From Betaproteobacteria bacterium (GTDB lineage Bacteria; Pseudomonadota; Gammaproteobacteria; Burkholderiales; Ga0077523): a DNA stretch of 60,962 bases. The translations under genes were made by a program, and so were the position numbers. Below are positions 51,252 to 60,379 of this stretch, one piece after another; the stretch's first letter is position 1; every line of letters begins with the position of its first letter. The notes below the pieces were generated by a model. That model was not told where the DNA came from. It made no database searches and saw only the letters and a program-made list of their open reading frames with translations. The stretch covers positions 1 to 60,962 of the forward strand of contig JADJPK010000001.1 in NCBI GenBank assembly GCA_016713305.1, given 5' to 3'.

Positions 51252-51281
51252 GCTCGTACACTGGAAACCAGGGGCCGCCAA
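51252..51281. other. attR of the island (P arm + core, no P' arm)
   Basis: GGCTCGTACACTGG (51252-51265) and core AGGGGCCGCCA (51271-51281). It is preceded by the same terminator block as the complete sites (51213-51230), but followed by AATTGAAGATCTCC instead of the P' arm and recombinase tail. This is the single-arm junction expected at the far end of a tandem array. Confidence 0.7.
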
Positions 51282-51287
51282 TTGAAG

Positions 51288-51324
51288 ATCTCCCCTTTCG
51301 GATGGTAGGAGAGATTTCCTTTGC
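51288..51324 (+). terminator. Displaced tRNA-Glu terminator
   Basis: GATCTCC...GGAGAGATTTCCTTTG forms a hairpin with one bulge and a T-rich tail, beginning 7 nt after the attR core. If the island is removed it falls directly after tRNA-Glu, which otherwise has no terminator. Confidence 0.5.
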
Positions 51325-51539
51325 AGACGAGTCGATGAGGTCGCAGGGCACGTGGGCGCCATCAGGCATACCGTGGGCAGCGACGGGACTTGACAGTACC
51401 GGTGACTCTGACAAGGCCGGTGGCGTAGTTGGGTGCGACAAGACGGCGTTCGGAGAGTGAACGGTCTATGATCGGCGCACCGAAAAGGTGCCCGGCATGA
51501 CCCGGGCACTCTTCACACAGGATGGCGGCACGCCCCGGA

Positions 51540-52241
51540 TTACCGGAACAACGATTTCGCAGACCCCCAGCTGGCGTTCTCAAGACCGACCGGTGCCTCG
51601 CAGCAGTCCGTTTCCGCGAAGATGTACGGGTCGCCCTGCAGCCCGAAGGTCCCCATGTCGGTCCACACACCCCCGAAGAAGGCGAAATACGAATGGCAGT
51701 TCAGAATGCCGTTGCCGTCCAGGACCGGGCCAACAAAGCCGGTGCCGATGTTGGAGGTAGTGAAGATCAAGAAGTAGGGGCGGCCCGTTTCGATGCAGGG
51801 GGCTGCCCAATTCGCGCTGATGGCGTAGCTGCCGATCGCTGTGATACCAGACACTTCGGTCCAGCCGCTTGTAGCCTGCTGCAAGCCTGGCCTGTAGCAA
51901 CCGCCCCCGTCGTCGATGACGTCAGCGATCGCGGCCGACACCCGCAGCGTTGCCCCGGGTTCCAAGTGCAGCAGCATTCTCACGCGCGAGAAAGTGAAGC
52001 CAAGATCGCAGGTCGGGCAGTCGGCCGGATCGATCAGCACCGCGTAAGAACGGCTGGCCGAGCTGCTGACCAGGACGCCCCAGCCAGGCGGAATGTGTGG
52101 ATTGCCCAGAATGCAGGCGAAGCTGGACGAAGCCGGGCTGTACTCCTCAATCGTGACGACCGGGCGGTCGTCGACCGGAGCCGGGACGGCGAAGCCCATG
52201 ACCGGCAACAGCAGCAGAGCGGCGATAGCCAGCGTCTTCAT
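51540..52241 (-). CDS. Secreted protein with C-terminal CCE...WG..K motif (paralogue)
   Basis: 233 residues. Signal peptide MKTLAIAALLLLPVMGFAVP. The mature part is beta-rich (GWGVLVSSSASRSYAVLIDP, VRMLLHLEPGATLRVSAAIA) with paired Cys, ending TDCCEAPVGLENASWGSAKS LFR, shared with the protein at 48847. The body is not obviously homologous to that protein, so the tail is the conserved part. First chromosomal gene right of the island. Confidence 0.65.
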   Translation of the reverse strand: MKTLAIAALLLLPVMGFAVPAPVDDRPVVTIEEYSPASSSFACILGNPHIPPGWGVLVSSSASRSYAVLIDPADCPTCDLGFTFSRVRMLLHLEPGATLRVSAAIADVIDDGGGCYRPGLQQATSGWTEVSGITAIGSYAISANWAAPCIETGRPYFLIFTTSNIGTGFVGPVLDGNGILNCHSYFAFFGGVWTDMGTFGLQGDPYIFAETDCCEAPVGLENASWGSAKSLFR

Positions 52242-52746
52242 GTTCCGATCCTCCTTGTTGAATCCATGAATGGGCGGCCCCGACGAATTCCCAGACGGGT
52301 AGCGGACCGCCTTTCAGGGGCTGCAAGCAGCCTCCCACCTGTGCGGATCGTACCAGACTGGCCGATGCGCTCGCAATGGGCCCTGTGGGCCGATCGCGGC
52401 TGATGGCCGAACCCATGCCGCGGGTGACCATTCCGGTGCGGTGGTCGCCATGGCTGCAACCAGTTGCAGAATGCGTCACTAATTTCCCACCGCAGTAAAT
52501 GCCTATCGGAATTTCTCTGCGTCGCAAGCTGCAACGGACTCACGGAAGAAAAACGTGAGCAGGTGGCTGTGGGGCATCGGCGCGCGGCGCTCCGAAAGGG
52601 CTGGTCGCAGCACCGGACGCAATGCCGGCTCATCGCATGGGAGTGACGGTGCGGTTTGACATTGCCGTCGCTTGGACCGTAAAGTCATGAGGCTCCGACA
52701 CCAGGGCTTTGTTTCGATTCCGATGCTCGGCGCGAAGGGAGACTCC
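52242..52746. other. Divergent intergenic region
   Basis: No supported gene. Holds the promoters of the minus-strand gene at 52241 and the plus-strand dockerin gene at 52747. A TTGACA at 52656-52661 with a weak GTAAAG 17 nt on is the only visible candidate. Confidence 0.35.
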
Positions 52747-53391
52747 ATGTTGTCACGAAGCGTATCGCTGCTGATCCTGCTGCCGGCGATCGCCACCGCG
52801 CAGCAGATCGACGCCACCTGGGTGGGCGAGTTGGTTGGCCCGGCCCAGACGGCCTGTGTCCTCGTCGTTCCCGGCGGCGCGGGGAATCCGCTGGCTGAGG
52901 CACGCACGCCGACGGGCGAGCCGATCGACGCCACGATTTCCGCGATTCTCGTCGACAGCTCCTGGAATCCCGTGGGGAACTTCCACCGGATGGATACCTG
53001 GATCGAGTTTCCTGCCGGGTCCGGGACGATCAACCGCTGCGGGCCCTACCCGGGTCGGACGTTCGTGATGGATACCCACACGGATGCGCTTGGCCGAACC
53101 GGTGTGGCCTTGCCCCTGGCGGCCGGCGGGTGGAGCGAGGGACCGGTCGTCTTCAAGGTGAACGACAATCCGGCCGAGACGCCGGCGCATGACATCTGGC
53201 CGTTGTTGCAGCTGCAGGTCAACAGCCCGGACATCAACGGCGATCGCGTGGTCAATCTGGCCGACATCGCCCTCTTCGCCGGTGACTACGCCGGGCCGTT
53301 CCACATGCGCAGCGATCTGCACCGGGACGGCGTCTTGAACCTGTCCGATATCGCCATTGTCGCCCTTCATATGGGCGCCGAATGCCAGTAG
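52747..53391 (+). CDS. Secreted dockerin-type-I protein
   Basis: 214 residues from ATG 52747 (AAGGGAGA upstream); signal peptide MLSRSVSLLILLPAIATAQ. Residues about 155-214 contain two dockerin Ca-binding repeats: DINGDRVVNLADIALFAGDY and DLHRDGVLNLSDIAIVALHM. Dockerins bind cohesins in cellulosomes; in FCB-type bacteria they also end many secreted proteins with other functions. No cohesin is seen here. Adjacent to a GH81 glucanase, a possible functional neighbour. The front half has no known domain. Confidence 0.8.
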   Translation: MLSRSVSLLILLPAIATAQQIDATWVGELVGPAQTACVLVVPGGAGNPLAEARTPTGEPIDATISAILVDSSWNPVGNFHRMDTWIEFPAGSGTINRCGPYPGRTFVMDTHTDALGRTGVALPLAAGGWSEGPVVFKVNDNPAETPAHDIWPLLQLQVNSPDINGDRVVNLADIALFAGDYAGPFHMRSDLHRDGVLNLSDIAIVALHMGAECQ

Positions 53392-53437
53392 CGCACGTCC
53401 GGCTGCAGCCGGCGTCAGGATCTTGTCGCACTCGGGA

Positions 53438-53471
53438 ATCTCCCCCTCCGGTTGGAGGGGGAGATCTTTTT
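53438..53471 (+). terminator. Rho-independent terminator of the dockerin gene
   Basis: A perfect 12-bp stem ATCTCCCCCTCC / GGAGGGGGAGAT with a GGTT loop and CTTTTT tail, 47 nt after the dockerin stop, between two convergent genes. Confidence 0.9.
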
Positions 53472-53483
53472 CGCCGGGCCGCC

Positions 53484-56400
53484 CTACTTCAGGAGCACCA
53501 GCTTCCCGACCCGGGCAGCCCCTGCCGCCTCGACGCGCAGGAAGTACACGCCGCTGGCCAGCAGTTGCCCGTCGTCGTCCCTGCCATCCCAGACGACGCG
53601 GTGCGTGCCGGCATCTTTCCGCCCCTCGGCAAGAACGCGCACCTGCCTGCCGCGCGCATCGAAGACTCCCAGACGCACGGGCCCCTCGGCCGGCATCACG
53701 TATTCGACCGTGGTCTGCGGGTTGAACGGGTTGGGGTAGCTCCGGGCCGCGATGAGGGCGCCGGGCACGGCGCCCTCGTCGACACTCGACGGGTACACCC
53801 GCTCCACGTCGATGTAGTTCAGGCTGAACAGCCAGCCTGTCTTGTCCGTGTCGGAGTCGAAGTCGAACCGCATGATGTGCGTGCCGGCGGCCAGCGGCAC
53901 GGCCTCGACGCGCTTCGGCGTCCAGAACTGGAAGCCGCCGGTGGACGGCACCGGCCGCTTCCCGCTCACGTCCTCGTTGTCGATGGACAGCGTGAAGTTG
54001 CCGAAGCCCGGCACCGTCGCCACGTAGGGGATGACGTCGTAGTACCCCGCCTCGGCCACGGAGAACGTGTACTCGAGCCACTCGCCCGCGACGATCCAGT
54101 ACACGTCGTAGCCGCCGCCGGCGGCGCCCTCCAGGTCGACGCCCTCGGTCGGCCGGTAGACCAGCCCGATGTTGTTGGCATTCACGTCGTGGTAGGCCAG
54201 GCCCTCGCCGCCCAGGTCGTAGTTCTCCGCCTCGATCCTCCCGGGCATCTGTGCCGGCACGCCGAAGTAGGGGGTGCCGCTGGGCAGCACGGTCACCAGG
54301 ACGCTGTCCCGCGCGGTGAGGGCCAGCGAATTGGTGACGGCAAGGTGGACCCAGTGCTCGCCGACGTCGGTGAAGGTGACGGCCGTGTCGGCGGCGGTGC
54401 TGGCGCCGGCGCCGGCGAACGTCCAGGCGAAGGTCAGGGGCCGGTCGTTCGGGTCGAAACTCTGGCTGCCCGTGAACTGCACGTTCAGCGGGGCCTTGCC
54501 GGTGGTCCGGTTCGCCAGCAGCAGCACCACGGGCGCGTCCGGGTCGACGGGCGAGGTGCTGAACGACGCCGTCTGGCGCGGGCCGACCGTGAAGGAGAAG
54601 CCGTCGGTGAACGTGACCAGCCGGCTGGTCGAGCCGGCGTTGTGGGCCACGTAGGTCAGGTCGCCGGCCGCATCGCGGAAGACGGCGTAGGTGGGGGTGT
54701 CGGCCAGGATCGTCGTCTCGACCCGGCCCATCTTCTTGAGGTTGAACAGCCAGTGCAGCGTGTGCGCGCGCGACTCGCCGTCGAACGGCTCGTAGTCGCT
54801 GTCGGCGAAGTAGTGCGACAGCGCCAGGTTCGGTTCCGCCAGCGCCAGGAACTCCCACAGGAGGTCCTGCCAGATGATCGGCTGCCCGCCGCGTTCGGCC
54901 ACGATCTCGGCGTAGTTGGCCAGCACGTAGTCGGGGTGGTGGCCCAGGTACAGGAGCCGCCGTTGACCGGCAGGATGTTGATGCCGTGGATGAACTCCGG
55001 GTTGGCCCCGAACCACGTCGAGTGGACGCCCTTGCCGCCCCAGACCATGCCGATGGCCACATGCGGGTAGGTTGCCGGGAAGACCGCATTGTCCACGTCG
55101 AACCAGTACTGCTCGACGGCGGTCTTCTCGGTGGCGTGCAGGTAGACGCCCAGGTTGCGGATGTCCGTCTGCCCGGTCGCCTCGCCCCAGAGGATGGCGG
55201 CCGTGGCGAAGTTCATGGACTCGGGCTGGACTACTGGTTGTTGCCGTCGCCGAAGTCCCCGTGCCCCGCCGCCCAGGAATGCCCGGCGTACGCGTCGTGG
55301 GACCGCAGGAACGGAAACCGCGTGTCGGTCCGGTCCCAGTTGTTGCAGTCGCGGATCAGCAGGTTGACCATGCCGCCCCAGTTCTCCTGCGCCGCCCAGG
55401 CGCTGTCGTACTGCGCCACGGTGGCCGCGCTCAGGATGGCGTAGGCCGCGTGGAAATGATGGTCGTTGATCTGGTTGTCCGCGCCGTAGCCGGACGGGTA
55501 GCCGGTCAGGACGTCCCAACTGTCGAGGTACGCGTACTGCTGCGCGCCGCCGACCGTGAACCAGTCCTCGAGCCGGCTCTTGATCTCGGCCAGGAAGTGG
55601 TCGCGCTCGGCCGTCGCGCCCAGCTGGTCGGCGATGTGGACCAGGTGGGCGAAGCGGCCCATAGCCTTGCCGTTCTCGTAGGTGGGGCCCACGGGCAGGC
55701 TCTCGGTCGCCACGGCCTGCACGTGCGCCAGCAACTCGGCGCGGTTGTAGTCGCCGCGGTCCGGCAGCGCCGGCAGCACGCCGCCGAACGGCAGCTCGGT
55801 CGTGAAGGTGCTGCCCTCGTACAGCTTCATCTGGCCGTTGACGGACGGGTACGCGTAGCCGGTCAGCGTGGCGGTCGTGTTGAGCCATTGGTGGCGGTAG
55901 AGCGCGGTCATCGTCTGGTCGACGCTGGTCCCGTTGCTCTCCATCAGCTCGGTCTCGTACGTGTAGGTGGTCTGCAGCAGCGCGGTCGCCTCGTTGTACT
56001 GCCAGTCGACGGTGCTGTCGGTCACGAAGGCGTAGGCGTGCTTGCGGAAGAGCGCGATGGTCGCCGGCTGGGCATCGGGCAGCAGCGCGATCGACAGGTA
56101 GTCCTGGCCGTTCAGCGAGGACTGCAGCGGGCCGCTGCCCGTCCAGGTGGAGCCGGTCGGCGCGAAGACGCCGTAGTGCCGGCCCTGGATCGTCAGTCCG
56201 AGCGTCCCGTCCTGGTTGTACCAGGTGGTGAACCCGCCCTCGGGCGTGACGACGGCGTTGCCGCCGGTCACCTGGAAGAAGACGAACGGCAGGCCGTGGC
56301 CGAAGGTGGCCTCCATCGTCTGCGCTTCGTCGGCCCACCGCGCGGTGGCGGTCCAGTCGCCGTAGCCGTGCGTGCGCGTCTGCGCGGCGGCCAGTCCGGC

Positions 56401-56784
56401 GACACCTACCGTTAGCTGCTGCGACCACGGATACAGGTAGTCGTTGGCGGCGAACACGTGAGTCGGCGTGTGGCCGATCCGCAGCCCCGTCCCGACGGCC
56501 TTGACCATTAGCGGATGGGCGTAGAGCACGTTGCTGTGCGGATCGCTGTAGAACGGGTAGATCAGGCTGCTCCAGAAGTCGTTCGTCTGCACGGGCAGGG
56601 AGAACGCCGACGAGACCTTGGGCAGGATGTCCTGGCCGGACGAGTTCTGCGGGCCCACCTCGCCCGGCGGCAGGGTGGTGCTGTAGCTGCCGAGGCCCAC
56701 GTTCACGGTTTCGGCCAGCGCGGAGCCGGCGGCGATCGCGGCCAGGAACAGCAGCAGGGAGCGGATGGACGCCTTGGGGGTCAT
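53484..56784 (-). CDS. Secreted GH81 endo-1,3-beta-glucanase with PKD, CBM and FlgD-like domains (frame-disrupted)
   Basis: Endo-beta-1,3-glucanase predicted to degrade laminarin/curdlan-type glucans outside the cell. Signal peptide (SLLLFLAAIAAGSALAE), then the GH81 fold: TNDFWSSLIYPFYSDPHSNV, GADNQINDHHFHAAYAIL (catalytic region) and HSWAAGHGDFGDGNNQ. The gene continues in another frame (ESMNFATAAILWGEATGQTD), then after a second slip LLYLGHHPDYVLANYAEIVA. Distal parts: PKD-like APLNVQFTGSQSFDPNDRPL, CBM6-like GRIEAENYDLGGEGLAYHDV, and FlgD-like YPNPFNPQTTVEYV...LASGVYFLRVEA. Breaks: an 11-nt insertion at about 55229-55239 and one missing base near 54963. About 1100 residues when joined. 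Minus strand, with a TATGCTCGG promoter. Confidence 0.88.
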
Positions 56785-56854
56785 GGCCAGCCTCTGGGTG
56801 CGCGGTGGGGTGCTGGCCGTGGGGGCGCCTGCACGGGACTTTGGGTGCGAACTT

Positions 56855-56880
56855 TGTTCGGTTACCGAGCATAGTCGATC
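56855..56880 (-). promoter_or_regulatory. TATGCTCGG promoter of the GH81 gene
   Basis: On the minus strand TATGCTCGGTAACCG (TATGCT at 56868-56873) repeats the promoter/leader start seen before 40767, 49825 and 57073; the rest of the leader is not conserved. Confidence 0.45.
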
Positions 56881-56981
56881 TTGCCGACGGATTCAAGTCC
56901 GCAATGGGCGTACGGCCGACCTGGTGTCGACAGGCGCTTTTGAACGAACGTCGCGAAGCAGTTCACAATCTCAGAACCTGC

Positions 56982-57030
56982 TATACTCACTCACGGCAAC
57001 CGCAGCGGAGGCAGGGCCGACGGATCTCTG
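56982..57030 (+). promoter_or_regulatory. TATGCTCGG-type promoter and leader, copy L3
   Basis: TATACT (56982-56987), then TCACGGCAACCGCAGCGGAG and GCAGGGCCGACGGA, matching L1 and L2. Confidence 0.5.
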
Positions 57031-57072
57031 GGGCGGGACTCGCCGGATGGAGCGCAACCGGAAGGTCGGTCG

Positions 57073-58521
57073 ATGACGATCGCAGCCAAGACGATGTGCA
57101 GTTCAGCCGTCGGCCGCACGGCCCTCGCCATCCTGTCGATCACCACGGTGTGCGGCGCCAGTGCAGCCGCCGACTGGGCGCCGAGCAAAGCCGCGGCGAA
57201 TTCCGGGGCCGCGGCGGGTGCGGTTGTCGCCGACGTGAACGAGGCGAGCTGGTCCGGGCTTGGCACCGGGGTGGACTCCGCCGTGGAAGCGCTGGCCGTG
57301 GACAGGCATGGGCGCCTCTATGCCGGCGGTTCGTTCCATCTCGCCGGCGGGGCAACCGTCAACCAGGTGGCCAGGTGGGACGGCTTCCAGTGGTCGGCGC
57401 TCGGTTCGGGCATGGTCGAACGGGTCTTCGCGCTTGCCGTGGCCGCGAACGGCGATGTCTATGCCGGCGGCGCCTTCTGGGCGGCCGACGGCGCGCCCGC
57501 GGCCCACATCGCCAGGTGGGACGGGACCTCCTGGTCCGCACTGGGTCCGGGGTTGGACGGCTGGGTGTACGCGTTGGCCTTCGATCCGAATGGCCACCTC
57601 TATGCCGCAGGCGAATTCTCGAACTCCGGCAGCACACGGGTCCGCGGCGTCGCCCGCTGGGACGGGACAAACTGGTCCGCGCTCGGCTCGGGCCTGGGCG
57701 GCTCCTACGAAAGCAACAGCGGCTACGCCCTGGCTGTGGACGACAACGGCGTCTACGTCGGGGGCTACTTCACGACCGCCGGCGGCGTGCCGGCGTCCCG
57801 CATCGCCAGGTGGGACGGCTCCGCGTGGTCGGCGCTCGGAACGGGCACGAATGACGGTGTGGAGGCACTGGCCGTGGATGCGAACGGCAACCTCTACGCG
57901 GGGGGCTGGTTCACGACGGCCGGTGGTGTTCCGACTGCCCGCCTCGCCAGGTGGGATGGCACGACCTGGTCGGCGCTCGGCACGGGAACGCACGGCGGCT
58001 TCTTCGCGTTGGCGCTGGATGCACACGGGAATCTCCACACCGGCATCGCCCGGTGGGATGGGGCCAGCTGGTCGGACATCGGCTCGGGGCTGGAAGGCTC
58101 GGTACGCGCCCTGGCCCCGCGCGGTAGCGCCGACCTCTTCGTCGGCGGCTCGTTCGCCACCGCCGGCGGCACGCCTGCCGCGAATGTCGCCCTGTGGCAC
58201 GAACCTACGCCCAGCCCCGTTCCGTTGGACGGCACCGCGCGTGCCCGCATGACGTTGTTCGATGCTGTCCCGAACCCGTTCAATCCGCGCACCACGCTGC
58301 GGTTCGAACTGCCTCACACCGCGCTCGTGCACCTGGCCATCCATGACCTGCGCGGGCGGCTGGTGCGCTCGCTCGTGGACGAAGAGCTTGCGGCTGGTGA
58401 GCACGAGAAGGTTTGGAACGGCCTGGATGACACGGGTGCGCCGGTCGCGTCGGGGACCTACCTGGCGCGGATCGACGCCGGCGGGCGGCTGGCGACGTCA
58501 TGGCTGACGCTGATCCGTTGA
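57073..58521 (+). CDS. Secreted seven-repeat (propeller-like) protein with FlgD-like sorting domain
   Basis: 482 residues. After a signal peptide come seven repeats of about 40 residues with the pattern WSALGxGxxxxVxALAVD, GNLYAGGxFTTAGGV and ARWDGTxW. They look like delta-60/kelch-type beta strands and seven of them could close one propeller. The sixth repeat lacks the AGGxFTTAGG part (HGNLHTGIARWDG). The C-terminus is a FlgD-like Ig domain (DAVPNPFNPRTTLRFELP, LRGRLVRSLVDEELAAGEHE, TGAPVASGTYLARIDAGGRL) that targets surface secretion in this lineage. Intact. Preceded by leader L3. Confidence 0.85.
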   Translation: MTIAAKTMCSSAVGRTALAILSITTVCGASAAADWAPSKAAANSGAAAGAVVADVNEASWSGLGTGVDSAVEALAVDRHGRLYAGGSFHLAGGATVNQVARWDGFQWSALGSGMVERVFALAVAANGDVYAGGAFWAADGAPAAHIARWDGTSWSALGPGLDGWVYALAFDPNGHLYAAGEFSNSGSTRVRGVARWDGTNWSALGSGLGGSYESNSGYALAVDDNGVYVGGYFTTAGGVPASRIARWDGSAWSALGTGTNDGVEALAVDANGNLYAGGWFTTAGGVPTARLARWDGTTWSALGTGTHGGFFALALDAHGNLHTGIARWDGASWSDIGSGLEGSVRALAPRGSADLFVGGSFATAGGTPAANVALWHEPTPSPVPLDGTARARMTLFDAVPNPFNPRTTLRFELPHTALVHLAIHDLRGRLVRSLVDEELAAGEHEKVWNGLDDTGAPVASGTYLARIDAGGRLATSWLTLIR

Positions 58522-58695
58522 GTTGGCTCCGGCAGCTGATCGGTCTATCGATCTGGCTTGTGGTGGATCTGCTCAGGCGACGGACATCCTTGGCCATGTG
58601 ATTTCGTCGGTTGAGGTTGGCGTCGTGGGGTGGGGCGAAGGTGCCGGTGCTGGTGCTCATGCCCGGCGGCAGCACGCGCCGGGCCGGGCACAATC

Positions 58696-58760
58696 TTGAC
58701 GGCACAACCATCGTGATATGCTATGCTCGCGACACCGCAACCACATTGCGGACGGTGCGG
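58696..58760 (+). promoter_or_regulatory. TATGCT-type promoter and leader, copy L4
   Basis: TTGACG (58696-58701), then two overlapping TATGCT boxes (58717 and 58722), then GACACCGCAACCACATTGCG. The leader is partly conserved with L1-L3. The gap 58522-58695 has no gene. Confidence 0.45.
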
Positions 58761-58794
58761 ACGAGTCCATTGCCGTTTCATCAGGGGTCAAGCA

Positions 58795-60379
58795 TGGAAT
58801 CAAGAACTGCTCAGACCGTACAGACCGCTCACTCAGAAATCCATCGCGATCCCGCAATCAGCGCCGGTTCATCCTTGGCCTTCTTTGCTGCCTGACCGCT
58901 TCGGCGGGTTCGCACCAGGCGGATGCCAAGCCGTTCTCGGCCATCGTTCCCCACCAGGATGCACGTCAGGACCGCCGGAGACGGATTGACGGCGAACTGG
59001 TGGGGCTACATCACCGCAACGACGGAGGCGCTTGACGAATCCGACTTCCGCGACGCACGTATCCTGGTGCGCGACAGCAGGGACTCCGTCGATGCCTTCC
59101 TTTACGGGTTCATGAATACCTGGGCTTACACGCCGCTGGCGCCGGACAGCTTGCAGGCAACAGGCTGAGCGCCAATCTGGTGCTGGATGCGTTCATCCTC
59201 CCCAGCGAAGTCATCGTGGCGCCCGAGGTGCCGCCCATGAGTATCAGTTTCTCGTACCCGTCCGGGTTCGTCAGTACCAAGACGTTCGATTGCAGCTTCC
59301 GGTTCGGCGACCATGTCATTGCGTACTCGGTAGTCGTCGACTTCGACAACGTCGACCCGCTCATGGTGTTCACGGAAGGCGCGGCTGGATGCCATCTACG
59401 ATCCGTTCCGCATTACCGGAGTCAGAGATGTCGGCAACGACCAGGGCGGGCAGGTGAGGTCGTCTGGCAGGCCTCGACCCACGAAGCGCCGGCAGACCCG
59501 CACCGCGTCACCGGCTATGCGGTCTTTCGCAAGCAGGATGAGTTCATGGGCGCGGGGTCGGGGACTTCGCCGTCGCCGGATGGGCTGACGAGCAGCAGGC
59601 ACTGCGGCTGCTCGGTGGGACTACCTGGCCACCGTACCCGCGTTCGGTGATGATGGGTACCAATTCGTGGCGCCCACCTTGTGCGATTCCACAAGCCATA
59701 GCAACTGCCGGAGTACGTTCCTGATCCGGGCGATGACCGCGCAACCCGATATCTACTTCGAGACCGGCCCAGTGGCTGCTCCGTGGACAATCTTGCCCCG
59801 GGAATACCGGTATCCACCACGCGGCCTATCAGGCCGGCGTGACCCTCGATTGGGACGATGCCACCGAGCCTGATTTCCGATACCATCGAATCCACCGCGG
59901 CGAGAGTACGGTACTTCCACGCCGCTGTGGCGGAATCTCATCCACCGAACAACCACATCGGCCTGGGTCGATTCCACGCGGCCAGCCCTGGAGTTAGCAC
60001 TCACAAAGGTCCGACTAACTGGACTTCGGCGGAAACAGGAGCGCGGCTGGATCGCCTGCCACCGTCTCAAGGGAGTTCGACCACGCGATTCCGGCGACCG
60101 GTGTCTGGCGTAGAACCGGTTCCAAACCCGTTCAGTCCATCAACGTCGACGTTGTTTTCGATCTGGTGGTAACATCGGGCCAAGTTGGAAGTGTTACGAC
60201 CGCGCTGGTCGACTGGTGGTCCACTCTGCTGGACGAGCATCCGGGCGCCGGCAAGCGCTCCATCGTGTGGAGCGGACCCGGGATGCGGCGGGAGTGAAAT
60301 CAGCGGCCGGCCTCTATTTCTATACGGCGAGGCCGGGCGGTTCATTCAGTACCAAGGCGATGGTCCACCGGTCAAGTAA
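58795..60379 (+). CDS. Secreted fibronectin-III/FlgD-domain protein (multiply frame-disrupted)
   Basis: The protein can only be assembled across frames: signal region RRFILGLLCCLTASAGSHQA (58860-58920); NWWGYITATTEALDESDFRD; ANLVLDAFILPSEVIVAPEV; the lineage-typical Fn3 entry GVRDVGNDQGGQVR and HEAPADPHRVTGYAVFRKQD (59420-59540); VTLDWDDATEPDFRYHRIHR (59840-59900); and a FlgD-like end VEPVPNPFSPSTSTLFSIWW ... SAAGLYFYTARPGGSFSTKA, stop 60377-60379. At least six slips occur, far more than in the gene before it. Function unknown; probably an exported surface protein of about 520 residues. Confidence 0.65.

Larger units (their letters stand above)
11245..51281. mobile_element. Integrated island at tRNA-Glu: tandem array of three elements
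   Basis: The bounds are the attL core (11245-11255) and the P-only junction core (51271-51281). Two complete P-core-P' sites inside divide it into units of about 33, 1.7 and 5 kb. Beyond the right end lies a hairpin that suits a tRNA terminator. Only unit 1 retains a full recombinase; units 2 and 3 keep about 100 bp of its 3' end. Cargo is mainly defence-like. Confidence 0.7.
46295..51281. mobile_element. Element 3 remnant (5 kb, AbiE toxin-antitoxin)
   Basis: It runs from the second complete site to the P-only junction. It starts with a strongly decayed recombinase remnant, then AbiEii/AbiEi, a FlgD-domain remnant and two secreted host-type proteins. The host-like right half is odd for a mobile element and may be captured chromosomal DNA. 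Confidence 0.5.

Noticed and set aside
52753..55089. Very long minus-strand open frame across the dockerin gene and GH81
   Set aside because: Low-complexity Arg/Pro/Gly-rich shadow in GC-rich DNA; the real domains lie in other frames.
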